Assembly: GCF_001050235.1 (NCBI RefSeq)
Contig: NZ_DF967972.1
Span: forward strand, 460,269-515,523
Direction: 5' to 3'
From: Longilinea arvoryzae
GTDB lineage: Bacteria; Chloroflexota; Anaerolineae; Anaerolineales; Anaerolineaceae
DNA length: 55,255 bases
This document shows positions 15,640-23,425 of this stretch, one piece after another. The notes under the pieces are model-generated. The model was not told the origin of the DNA. It did no database searches and saw nothing but the letters and a program-made list of their open reading frames with translations. A program made the position numbers and the translations under genes. How positions within the stretch are numbered: position 1 is the first letter of the stretch; the number at the start of each line of letters is the position of its first letter.

Positions 15640-16200
15640 TTAGCGCCCCACCAGCGGAAGGAACATGCGCAGACCGGTATAAGACCGGATCTCAAAAATC
15701 GGGCGGATATCCAGCGTCCCGCCGGCCCCGTTCGAATAAACAAAATGCACCACGGGATATTCGGACGCCGTGAGCCGGGTTGTGTAGCCGCTCAAATCCA
15801 GCGATAGCCACGTTCCAGTCGCGGCCGTGGTCAGGTCGACCGGGCTGGAAATGGTGCGGTGATAGCTGCCGTCGATGCCGTAGATATCCAGCGTCATCGT
15901 CACCGATCCGCTGTAATTCCCCGAACGGTTAAGAATATAAAAGCAAGCCGAATCGATCACCTGCAGCGAGGACACCGCCGGAAAGACGTAGTAGCTTTCA
16001 GAAGCAGATGCCGTCTGAACGACTGCGGATGGCGTCTGCGGGCGACCGGTCAGGTTGGTCAGATTGAGAGCCCCGATGACATCGATGCCATAGCGCCGGA
16101 ATACCGTGCCGGGGGTGGCCGAGGCAGCCTGTGCGATGGAGAAAATACTCCCCAGCAGAGCCGCTCCCAGAAGCAGCGCCAAAATCCTTCTTCGTATCAT
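15640..16200 (-). CDS. Secreted protein, paralogue of the next gene, with LPLVGR C-terminus
   Basis: Predicted 186-residue exported protein. Residues 1-25 are a signal peptide (basic MIRRR, hydrophobic core, cleavage near AQAAS). The body is beta-rich. CFYILNRSGNYSGSVTMTLD and the following TAATGTWLSLDLS are shared with the upstream gene (SFYILNRTGAYSGNV; AAATGQWVALPLS), showing tandem duplication. It ends MFLPLVGR, very similar to the IYLPLIGR end of the 1,402-residue secreted protein. Function is unknown; a surface beta-sandwich is the best structural guess. It is in the same transcript as the S74 protein, 39 bp upstream of it. Confidence 0.75.
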   Translation of the reverse strand: MIRRRILALLLGAALLGSIFSIAQAASATPGTVFRRYGIDVIGALNLTNLTGRPQTPSAVVQTASASESYYVFPAVSSLQVIDSACFYILNRSGNYSGSVTMTLDIYGIDGSYHRTISSPVDLTTAATGTWLSLDLSGYTTRLTASEYPVVHFVYSNGAGGTLDIRPIFEIRSYTGLRMFLPLVGR

Positions 16201-16229
16201 TTCATCCTGTCCTTCCTGAATGACACGGA

Positions 16230-16796
16230 TTAATGGACCACGACATCGAACAACAGGCGCGCGTCCAGATTATCACCTGCCACGCCGGAGAGTGCGGCGT
16301 GGAAAGCCAGAAATTCCCCTGGATTGATGACCAGATTGCCGGCCGTCGCCGAAAGCGGCAGCGCGACCCACTGGCCGGTAGCCGCGGCTTCCAGGTCCAC
16401 ATTTGCCAGCGATACGCTGCGTTTCAACGTCCCCGCGTAATCATAGACGCGCAGGGACAGCCATACATTCCCGCTATACGCGCCGGTTCGATTCAGGATA
16501 TAGAAACTGGCGCCATCCACCGTTTTCACAGTGGCAGCCGCCGGAAAAATATAGGCCAGTTCGGTGACTCCCCGGTTCGTGCGGAATACCCCGCTGGATT
16601 CCAGAAAGCGCCCGGTAGCGGCCAGGTAAGTCGGGCTGCCTTCCACATACGTACCCACCGACCATCGTTCGCCCCCTGCGCCCGGCAGCGCCGGACTTTG
16701 AGCCTGTGCCAGTAACGGCGGCACGAAAAACCAGGCCAGTCCGAATACGCAGCTCAAGATCACAAAACCTGAAAACAATTTCCACAAACGAGTCAT
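16230..16796 (-). CDS. Secreted beta-rich protein, first gene of the S74 operon
   Basis: Predicted 188-residue exported protein with a signal peptide of about 30 residues (MTRLWKLFSGFVILSC... to LAQAQ). The body shares the FYILNR/AATG blocks with the 15640-16200 product. It lacks the LPLVGR tail and ends LLFDVVVH. The ATG at 16796 was chosen because AAGGAG lies six bases upstream; an in-frame ATG five codons earlier overlaps that ribosome site. The 260 bp upstream are AT-rich and probably contain the promoter for the three genes. Confidence 0.75.
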   Translation of the reverse strand: MTRLWKLFSGFVILSCVFGLAWFFVPPLLAQAQSPALPGAGGERWSVGTYVEGSPTYLAATGRFLESSGVFRTNRGVTELAYIFPAAATVKTVDGASFYILNRTGAYSGNVWLSLRVYDYAGTLKRSVSLANVDLEAAATGQWVALPLSATAGNLVINPGEFLAFHAALSGVAGDNLDARLLFDVVVH

Positions 16797-17056
16797 TTCC
16801 TCTCCTTTCATACTCGGGAAACGCGAAAAAACGGCCCTTCTTAATCCTCAATGAAGGCCATCGGTAATAAACTTGGATTGTCGTTTTTTCAGGATGCGTA
16901 ATAGTTGGAACTATATCTCTGGTAAATGAATAGCCTGATTAGGGATTCATAAAGACATGCACCCTAAAGTTACAATTCATTATATACGAACATATTGGAT
17001 TCATCCGATTGGATGACCAAGAAAACCCGGCCGCGCGGTTTTCGCAGGCAATTAGG

Positions 17057-18229
17057 TCAGAATTTAGGCGGGACGGCGGTAGGCCGTGAGGTCAGGTCCC
17101 GGAGCCGGATCGAAAGAGCGGCCTTTACCCGGTGCAATCCTTCGGACGCCAGTGTGATGAGGGTCACCGAACACAGCGCCGTAAGCGGGATGCGCAGCAA
17201 CGGGTTGAGCGCGTCGCCCCTTAAAAATGGCAGTCCAAACGGCAGCAGCTCGTTCACCAGCGGGTGGAAAACGTAGATCCACAGGCTCTGGCGCGAGATG
17301 ACCTGAACGAGCCCGGCGAAAAGCGGGGAGCGGTCGCGCAGTCCGGCCAGGGGATCATCCGAAAAGAGAGAGGTCAGGCACAGCGTGGCCAGGATGACGT
17401 TCAGGCCGACCTGGTTGCTGAAAAAACCGTCATATTTGCCCTGCGCCAGCGAGAGCGATCCGGTGCCGAATAGCGTGACGAGCGTCATCAGGACGGCAAT
17501 GCAAAGTGCCCAGGGCTTTTTGAGATTCCACCGGCGCAAATTGAAGAAATACCCGCCGAAAAGGAAGTAACCGGTGAAATCGACGAAGGCGCTCGGAAAA
17601 ATGGCGATGCGGATGGGGCTGAATCGCTGGATCAACGGGACGATCGCTGTCGCCACGACCCACAGAATCAGCATGTACTCGACCCGCGCGCGATTCTGCG
17701 GCGTGAAGATGGGCCGCAGAATGGGAGTCAGGAAATACAGCCCGATCAAGGTGTAGAAGAACCACAAATGGTAATACTGCGGCTCGCCAAGGGTCCTGGC
17801 CAGGAAGTCCAACACCTGGATCGAACCGTTGGCGGCATGGGCATACAGATAATAAACCAGTGAGGCGACCAGAAAGGGCGGCAAAACGGCCCGGGCGCGT
17901 TTGCGCAGGAATTTGGGGATGGATTCATCCGGCCGCGCCGGATTGAGTAAAACGGCCCCGGACAGGATGAAGAAAATCGGCGACAGGAAATTCACCGCCA
18001 GGCCGGTGAAGACATTGCCAGCCCACCAGTCCAGGGCGTGGGCCGGAATGTTCAAAATATCATGAAAGCCGCCGGCGGCATGATAGAGCACCACGCACAG
18101 GCAGGCCAGGGCGCGCATATCATCGTACACGGCGACCCGGTTTCGATCCCAGGTGCGAGCCGGATCTAGTTTTAGAAATAAATGTCCAAAAGCCGTCTTC
18201 GTACCGGCCGAATCGTTCGCAAATTCCAA
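17057..18229 (-). CDS. Acyltransferase-3 family membrane protein
   Basis: Predicted 390-residue polytopic membrane enzyme with about ten helices, of the acyltransferase-3 (OafA/WecH/NodX) family, which transfers acyl groups to surface carbohydrates. The N-terminal block MRALACLCVVLYHAAGGFHD carries the conserved Arg and His (RAxA...xxxH). FFILSGAVLL and IPKFLRKRARAVLPPFL are also family blocks. The start is TTG at 18229, supported by GTGGAG eight bases upstream; no ATG lies before the first helix. No linked polysaccharide genes are adjacent. Confidence 0.88.
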   Translation of the reverse strand: MEFANDSAGTKTAFGHLFLKLDPARTWDRNRVAVYDDMRALACLCVVLYHAAGGFHDILNIPAHALDWWAGNVFTGLAVNFLSPIFFILSGAVLLNPARPDESIPKFLRKRARAVLPPFLVASLVYYLYAHAANGSIQVLDFLARTLGEPQYYHLWFFYTLIGLYFLTPILRPIFTPQNRARVEYMLILWVVATAIVPLIQRFSPIRIAIFPSAFVDFTGYFLFGGYFFNLRRWNLKKPWALCIAVLMTLVTLFGTGSLSLAQGKYDGFFSNQVGLNVILATLCLTSLFSDDPLAGLRDRSPLFAGLVQVISRQSLWIYVFHPLVNELLPFGLPFLRGDALNPLLRIPLTALCSVTLITLASEGLHRVKAALSIRLRDLTSRPTAVPPKF

Positions 18230-18350
18230 GAACTTCGCTCCACTCAGGTTAAGGCCTCGCCAACGAACACGAGATTATATCACTCCCGCGCGGCCTTACC
18301 GTCGGAAGGGGTTGGATGCGATTCCTGCGACCCGTCGGTCGATCACCGGT

Positions 18351-18590
18351 TCAGTCGGCCCTTTTCTTGAACGGATTGGGGTTGGGATAACAGCACAGCA
18401 GGCTGTCCAGATATTCGACGCCGCAAAAATAGCGGCAGATGGACACATTCTTGACCGCGCAGAAATGCTCCTGGGTGTTCTCGGCAACGTTCCAGGGACA
18501 GGCATCCTGCTGCCAGGATATCGTACCGGCCGGCGTGGTCAGATCGATGTCCATGTTGGCGCCTTTGAGCTTTTGGATGGTCGGAGTCAT
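18351..18590 (-). CDS. 79-residue six-cysteine hypothetical protein
   Basis: Small protein with six cysteines at 31, 44, 52, 56, 66 and 67, plus His42, in a compact core (DACPWNVAENTQEHFC, ICRYFCGVEYLDSLLCC). The pattern suits a metal site or disulphides, but there is no signal peptide, so a cytoplasmic metal site is more likely. The ATG at 18590 follows AGGAGG and overlaps the stop of the DUF1697 gene by four bases (ATGA), so translation is coupled. The family was not recognised. Confidence 0.68.
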   Translation of the reverse strand: MTPTIQKLKGANMDIDLTTPAGTISWQQDACPWNVAENTQEHFCAVKNVSICRYFCGVEYLDSLLCCYPNPNPFKKRAD

Positions 18591-19147
18591 TCGAAATCCT
18601 CCTGGGCGGCCAGTTTTCCGGCCAGCCCGGCGATGGCGCACACGCTGCGCCAGTTGCGATCGGTCATCACCACACCGAGCAGCTTCTCCGCGCCGGCGGC
18701 CAGCTTCGAACGGCCGACGCCCTCGGGGGCGAACAGGTAGAATACCCGGCCGATGAGTTGAAAGCGTTCGCTGTCCGCCTTGATCCGGGCGAGCCCGGGC
18801 AGATCCGGATTCGAAGGCTGAACGGCGAGGAAACCCAGGTGCAGGACCTGGGGGTTGGCCTCGGCTTCGGGAAAGGGATTCTGCGCCATGGCCTGCCCGA
18901 GTTCGGCCAGGCTGAGGAGCAGAATATAAGGTTCGAAGCCATGCCGGCGCCGGATTTCAGAACGGATGGCGTCCGCGAGCCGGGATGCGTCCGCTTCCGG
19001 GCTGGCAAAGACCGCGTTGCCGCTCTGGATATAGGTCTGGACGGACCGGCAGCCGATGTTCTGCAGGTCGGCGACCAGTTCCTTCATCGGCAAAAGGCTG
19101 TTCCCGCCGACGTTGATGCCTCGAAAAAGCGCAATATAGGTGTTCAT
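18587..19147 (-). CDS. DUF1697 family protein
   Basis: Predicted 186-residue cytoplasmic protein. MNTYIALFRGINVGGNSLLPMKELV and GCRSVQTYIQSGNAVFASP are hallmark blocks of DUF1697, a widespread family of unknown biochemistry with two ferredoxin-like halves. The length is typical. The start is the ATG directly before the first strand; no strong Shine-Dalgarno is visible. It is upstream of and overlaps the six-cysteine gene. Confidence 0.9.
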   Translation of the reverse strand: MNTYIALFRGINVGGNSLLPMKELVADLQNIGCRSVQTYIQSGNAVFASPEADASRLADAIRSEIRRRHGFEPYILLLSLAELGQAMAQNPFPEAEANPQVLHLGFLAVQPSNPDLPGLARIKADSERFQLIGRVFYLFAPEGVGRSKLAAGAEKLLGVVMTDRNWRSVCAIAGLAGKLAAQEDFE

Positions 19148-19729
19148 TTCAATAACCTCAGAGGAGACCTAACCCCCTAACCCCCTTCCCGTCCCGGGAA
19201 GGGGGGAAAATCTGTCAGTCAAAGACCGTCTGTTTTTCACGCTTCGAGACCTTACCCTGGCTCCATTCTGAATGGGAACGGGAATCATAGTCATTGGATT
19301 AGAACGGCTTACCCCCCTTCTCTCCCCGCAACGGGGAGAGAAGAGGTCGGGGGATGAGAGAGGTCCGTCCCAACCCAGATTTCTCCATCTTCCTAGCGGG
19401 TCAGCACGGCCTCGGCCGGTAGGAACGAGAATCATAGTCATCGGATTAGAACGGCTTACCCCCCTTCTCTTCCCGCTTCGGGGAGAGAAGGGGCCGGGGG
19501 ATGAGAGAGGTCCGTCCCAACCCAGCTTTCTCCATCTTCCTACCGGGTCAGCACGGCCTCGGCCGGTGGGAACGGGAATCATAGTCATTGGATTAGAACG
19601 GCTTACCCCCCTTCTCTCCCCGCAACGGGGAGAGAAGAGGCCGGGGGATGAGAGAGGTCCGTCCCAACCCAGCTTCCTCCATCTTCCTACCGGGTAAGCA
19701 CTGGGCTTACCCCGATTTAATGGACACAA

Positions 19730-20590
19730 TTAAAGGGTGAGACCTAGTTCGAAATCAACCGGGCTGCGATAGCCCAAAGTCGAGTGTAGTCGTTGGCGAT
19801 TGTACCAAACCTCCATGTATTCAAAGATGATTGTGCGAGCCTGGGCATGGGTCAAGAAAACGCCGGTGACGCATTCGGTTTTGAGGGTGCTGAAGAAGCT
19901 CTCCATCACGGCGTTGTCGTAGCAGTTGCCTGCCCCGCTCATGCTGAGTTCCGCCAGGGCGGTGTTGAGGCAATTGAGGTAAGCGGCGCTGGTGTACTGG
20001 CTACCCTGGTCGGAATGATGCAGCAGGCCAGCCGGTGGACGGCGGCCCAGCAACGCCATCTCCAAGGCAGACACCACCAATTGCGTATCCATCTTGGCGC
20101 TCATTGCCCAGCCAATCACTCGGCGCGAAAACAGATCCAGTACCACTGCCAGATACAACCATCCCTCGGCGGTTTCGATGTAGGTGAAATCACTAACCCA
20201 TTTCCGGTTGGGCGCGGAGGCAGAGAAATTCTGGTTGAGCCGGTTCGGCGCAGGGATCACTCCGGCCTGGCGTTGAGTGGTGCGCGGGTAATAGCGCCGC
20301 TTCCTGCGTGCCACAATCCCGTGCAAACGCATCAGCCGCGCCACCCGGTTATGCCCGCAGCGTATCCCTTGCCTTTTCAACACCGCGTGCAGTCGCGGAC
20401 TGCCGTAGGTCTTGCGGCTCTTGGCATGCTCCGCCGCGATCAGCCCCAGCAGCACCTGGTTGGCCTGCTCTCGCGTACTCGGCTTGCGCTTCCGCCAGGC
20501 ATAGTACCCGCTCCGCTGCACCCTCAGCACCTTGCACATCCGCTTCACCGCGTATTCTCCCTCGTGCGCTGCCATGAACATGTACTTCAT
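19730..20590 (-). CDS. IS3-family transposase OrfB (DDE integrase core)
   Basis: Predicted 286-residue catalytic part. The N-terminal HTH-like region is followed by the rve integrase core with Asp134 (WVSDFTYIET), Asp194 (HHSDQGSQYTS) and Glu230 (NAVMESFFSTLKTE); 35 residues separate the last two, the DD(35)E spacing of IS3 elements. The start ATG overlaps the OrfA stop by four bases (ATGA), so OrfB may be made by coupled re-initiation or as an OrfAB frameshift fusion. A run of A's about 30 bases upstream on the coding strand could be the slip site. It ends 28 bp from the left inverted repeat tip. Confidence 0.96.
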   Translation of the reverse strand: MKYMFMAAHEGEYAVKRMCKVLRVQRSGYYAWRKRKPSTREQANQVLLGLIAAEHAKSRKTYGSPRLHAVLKRQGIRCGHNRVARLMRLHGIVARRKRRYYPRTTQRQAGVIPAPNRLNQNFSASAPNRKWVSDFTYIETAEGWLYLAVVLDLFSRRVIGWAMSAKMDTQLVVSALEMALLGRRPPAGLLHHSDQGSQYTSAAYLNCLNTALAELSMSGAGNCYDNAVMESFFSTLKTECVTGVFLTHAQARTIIFEYMEVWYNRQRLHSTLGYRSPVDFELGLTL

Positions 20591-20895
20591 GCGTCTTTCT
20601 TTGAGAAAATACTCACCACTTTTTTTAGGATCTCGCGCTCTTCGGCCATCTCCTTTAGCTCGCGCTGCAAGCGTTGGATTTCCCGTTTCGCCGCTTCCAA
20701 GTCACTTGGCTCTAGCCGTGGCGGTTCTTTCTCGCTCGTCACCATCTGGTATTTGGCCCGCCACTTCAACAGCATTCCCGGCGTGATCCCCAGTTCCCGT
20801 TCCAGCTGCCCCGCACTTTTTCCGCTGTTCTTCAGTAGTTCCAGCGCTTCTCGTTTGAACTCCGGCGTGTATGTCCGATATCGTTTGTCTCTCAT
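20587..20895 (-). CDS. IS3-family transposase OrfA (HTH, leucine zipper)
   Basis: Predicted 102-residue DNA-binding subunit. Residues 8-50 form the IS3/IS911 helix-turn-helix (YTPEFKREALELL, AGQLERELGITPGMLLKWR). Residues 65-95 form a leucine-zipper coiled coil (LEAAKREIQRLQRELKEM). It binds the terminal repeats and, as a fusion with OrfB, forms the transposase. Length is standard and there is no damage. Confidence 0.96.
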   Translation of the reverse strand: MRDKRYRTYTPEFKREALELLKNSGKSAGQLERELGITPGMLLKWRAKYQMVTSEKEPPRLEPSDLEAAKREIQRLQRELKEMAEEREILKKVVSIFSKKDA

Positions 20896-21102
20896 TTCCT
20901 CGCTTCCTTCCCGTTTAGTTTACCGGATTCTCCCTTTTTCCGTGTCCACTTTTTCGGGGGAAGCCCACACAGCCTCGGCCAGTGGGAACGAGAATCATAG
21001 TCATCGGATTAGAACGGCTTACCCCCCTTCTCTCCCCGAAGCGGGAAGAGAAGGGGCCGGGGGATGAGAGAGGTCCGTCCCAACGCAGCTCTCACGGTCT
21101 TC

Positions 21103-22038
21103 CTAGCGGGTCAGTACGGCCTCAGCCGGCAGGTAGTATTCCCCGTCGGGCGGAGTGATGATCTTCCAGTGGATGGTATTTACATCGACGTAAGTGATCT
21201 CGGCTACGCCCGCATTCGAAGTGAAGGAACTCTGGAACTGGACGGTCGCCACCTTGCCCTGGAGGCTGCCGTCGATGGAAACGTCCAGTGTATCGATCTT
21301 ATTTCCACCCTGAGCGACGACCGTGTGGTGCCCGTAGATGTGCTTCCATTCCTGGTACAGGTCCAGACTGAAATGATCCGCGGCGTCTTCCCAGTGCCCG
21401 TCCAGCGAGAAGTCCGCCCGGTATTGCGCCACATCGATCTCGACCGTGTAGACCTTCTGGTCCGGGGTCAGGTTGCAGGCCGAGATGGGCTGGTCGGCCG
21501 GGCAAACAACGTCCTCGGCCGGCGCCCAATTCACGGCCAGGAGCATCAGGGCCATGTCGCGGGTCAGCGCTTTCGCGGTGCCTGTCGGGCCATCGGCCTG
21601 GTAATCCAACTGTTCGTTCCAACCTGCGCCAACTGAACCGGTCAGGGTCTCCATTATAGACTGGAGATCACTGAAGCGCGTTCCATCGCCGGCGGCCATC
21701 AGGCGGCAGCCCTGTCCGCCTTCTCCGGCCAGCGTATCCTCGAAGGGTGCCGCCTCCTCCAGGCTGAAATCGACCGCGAGAGCCTGCGCAGCCGTCTCCT
21801 GAAGCATCCTGCATACCTCTGCCGAGACCGGTTCGTAGGCTTCCCCGGCGGCCGGTACGGTTTCCGTCTGGGTGGGCTGCGCTTCAGTGGCGGTTTGCGC
21901 TGGAACGGCCGTTTCGGTGAGCATGATCGGCGCAGCGGTGGGTGAAATGGACGGCATTGGAGTGCTCTGGCTGCAGCCAGCGAGCAGCCCGGCGGCTAGA
22001 GCCAGGCAGGCGATGATCTGTAATGGTTTTGTGCGCAT
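21103..22038 (-). CDS. Lipoprotein of unknown function
   Basis: Predicted 311-residue lipoprotein. The signal peptide ends in the lipobox LLAGC, with lipidated Cys22, then a Thr/Pro/Ala-rich linker to about residue 65. The globular part has four cysteines (CRM, GCR, VCPADQPISAC) that may pair. Secreted blocks such as EIDVAQYRADFSLDGHWEDA suggest a beta-rich fold, but no family was recognised. The last codons (PAEAVLTR-stop) are part of the 147-bp repeat unit that extends downstream. The ATG at 22038 starts a clean signal peptide. Confidence 0.78.
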   Translation of the reverse strand: MRTKPLQIIACLALAAGLLAGCSQSTPMPSISPTAAPIMLTETAVPAQTATEAQPTQTETVPAAGEAYEPVSAEVCRMLQETAAQALAVDFSLEEAAPFEDTLAGEGGQGCRLMAAGDGTRFSDLQSIMETLTGSVGAGWNEQLDYQADGPTGTAKALTRDMALMLLAVNWAPAEDVVCPADQPISACNLTPDQKVYTVEIDVAQYRADFSLDGHWEDAADHFSLDLYQEWKHIYGHHTVVAQGGNKIDTLDVSIDGSLQGKVATVQFQSSFTSNAGVAEITYVDVNTIHWKIITPPDGEYYLPAEAVLTR

Positions 22039-22068
22039 GATGTTCTTTTCAAAGTTGGCTTTTATGGC

Positions 22069-22512
22069 TTACTTGACTGGTAGAATCTGGTACTCGAATT
22101 TATAGCCGGCCTTCTCGACAATATCCTTGACCTTCTCACGCATCTCTTTGAAATCGAATTGGTAGGAGTAGTCTTTTCCAAATAGCTTGGATTGCTCCTC
22201 GATGCTTCCCTGGCGAGCGCCGCCGAACGTGTTATAGGTCTCTTTTTTGAAACCAAAGCCAGAGGACATATCGCTGTCAAAATCGCCGCCGGTTGAAAAT
22301 CCGGATCCGGCTTCGACCAGCATCTCAGAAAACCTGACCACTTTCATGCCATCATCAATTCGGATTTTCAACGTGTAGGTTAATTTCTTCGTGGAGAGAA
22401 AGGCTTTCCGTTCGGCGATCGTCGCTGAAAAATCCCACAGCCCTTTCTTTTCAGTCCACCTGCCAATTTGGTTTTCAAGGGCTTTCTTGATTTCATCGAT
22501 AAGGCCAGTCAT
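22069..22512 (-). CDS. Conserved-looking soluble protein of unknown function
   Basis: Predicted 147-residue cytoplasmic protein. It starts with an amphipathic helix (LIDEIKKALENQIGRW), has a strand-rich centre (AFLSTKKLTYTLKIRIDDG, VVRFSEMLVEAG), a Gly/Ser/Asp loop (GSGFSTGGDFDSDMSSGFGF) and a C-terminal helix (EMREKVKDIVEKAGYKFEYQ). No motif was recognised. It starts with AAGGAAGACC-like spacing before the ATG and lies 30 bp upstream of the lipoprotein gene, so the two probably share a transcript. Confidence 0.65.
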   Translation of the reverse strand: MTGLIDEIKKALENQIGRWTEKKGLWDFSATIAERKAFLSTKKLTYTLKIRIDDGMKVVRFSEMLVEAGSGFSTGGDFDSDMSSGFGFKKETYNTFGGARQGSIEEQSKLFGKDYSYQFDFKEMREKVKDIVEKAGYKFEYQILPVK

Positions 22513-22671
22513 ATTGGTCTTCCTTTTTGGGTTGGATGGATGTTATCAGAGTATAGGGAGATGATCGAAGAAATTCAATAAGAAGATACCGGGGATTTCG
22601 TCGAATTTCAGACTTCGTCGCCGTTGGGGTGGCTGCGCCAGGCTGATGACGAGATGAAAGCGGCCGAAGTG

Positions 22672-23415
22672 TTATTCCCACTTAAAGGTCAGGGCGACGA
22701 CGAACATACAGACGATGAGCATGCCCCCCAACACGGCCGCCTCGGTCAGGTGCATTCCCCAGGGATCGCCAAACCACAGCCCCCGGATCAGGGTCATCGC
22801 GTATTTCAGTGGGATGAAGCGCGAGACATTCGCAACGGCCGGCGGCATGATTTCGAGCGGGACCATCGTCCCGGAGAAAATGACCATCGGGATGACGATC
22901 ACATTTCCCAGCACGATCGCCGTGCGCGAATTCTTGACCAGCCCGGCAATTGCGTATCCCAGGGCAAAAAACGAAAGCGCGCTCAAACACACTGCGGCAG
23001 CCAGGCTGAACCAGTTGCCGGCGAAGCGTACGCCGTAAATAAAGAGCCCCATCAAGATGAGAATCAACGCGCCCAACAGGGTCACCAGGAAGGGCGCCAG
23101 GATGTCTGCCAGGAAGTAAACCAGCGGGCGGAGCGGAGTAGCGGCGAAACGGCGTAGCACGCCCATTTCACGCCGGGTGGCGGTTACGATGGGGACGGCG
23201 GTCAAACCGATGATCCCAACGATGAGAGGAATGTAAGCGGTGACGGATAGATCCATCTGACTCATCCCACCCAACTCGGTACGTGGCATACTTCCAAAAA
23301 TAAACCCCATGATCATCAGCATGATCGGCCCAAAGGCCAGGGTGAAAAACACCGACATGGGCTCGCGTAAGTAGAGCTTGGTCTGGACCAGGGCTAATTT
23401 TCCAAATCCGTGCAT
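22672..23415 (-). CDS. ABC-2-type permease (drug-exporter type)
   Basis: Predicted 247-residue membrane protein with six helices and the ABC-2 layout: N-terminal coupling helix (LALVQTKLYLREPMSVFFTL), the conserved TATRREMGVLRRFAATPLRP cytoplasmic segment (about 79-98), and the C-terminal GTMVPLEIMPPAVANVSRFIPLKY motif found in DrrB/NodJ-like permeases. It is the last gene of a MarR-ATPase-permease operon, 10 bp after the ATPase. Two copies would pair with two ATPases to export a drug-like or lipid-like compound. Confidence 0.9.
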   Translation of the reverse strand: MHGFGKLALVQTKLYLREPMSVFFTLAFGPIMLMIMGFIFGSMPRTELGGMSQMDLSVTAYIPLIVGIIGLTAVPIVTATRREMGVLRRFAATPLRPLVYFLADILAPFLVTLLGALILILMGLFIYGVRFAGNWFSLAAAVCLSALSFFALGYAIAGLVKNSRTAIVLGNVIVIPMVIFSGTMVPLEIMPPAVANVSRFIPLKYAMTLIRGLWFGDPWGMHLTEAAVLGGMLIVCMFVVALTFKWE

Positions 23416-23425
23416 CGGATTGCTC

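Larger units (their letters stand above)
19702..20967 (-). mobile_element. Intact IS3-family insertion sequence, 1,266 bp
   Basis: Terminal inverted repeats of about 28 bp begin TGGGCTT at both ends and share 21 of 28 positions (both include TGGACAC). The element is flanked by a direct CAC duplication (19699-19701 and 20968-20970). It encodes OrfA and OrfB on the minus strand in overlapping frames. Both are full length with a complete DDE triad, so the copy looks recent and potentially active. It sits in the third unit of the 147-bp array. Confidence 0.96.
19284..21140. repeat. Four-copy 147-bp tandem repeat, split by an IS3 element
   Basis: Units start at 19284, 19431, 19578 and 20994 (anchor ATCATAGTCAT). 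Spacing is 147, 147 and, after removing the 1,266-bp insertion and its 3-bp duplication, again exactly 147. Each unit contains a C-rich palindrome (CTTCTCTCCCC...GGGGAGAGAAG) and, on the minus strand, codons for PAEAVLTR plus a stop. Those are the last codons of the lipoprotein gene at 21103-22038, which ends inside the fourth unit. The array therefore looks like amplification of that gene's 3' end and flank. Confidence 0.93.

Noticed and set aside
19169..19729. A 186-residue minus-strand frame with three near-identical repeats
   Set aside because: It is open only because the 147-bp unit is a multiple of three. It has no ribosome site and each unit contains the tail of the lipoprotein gene in another frame.
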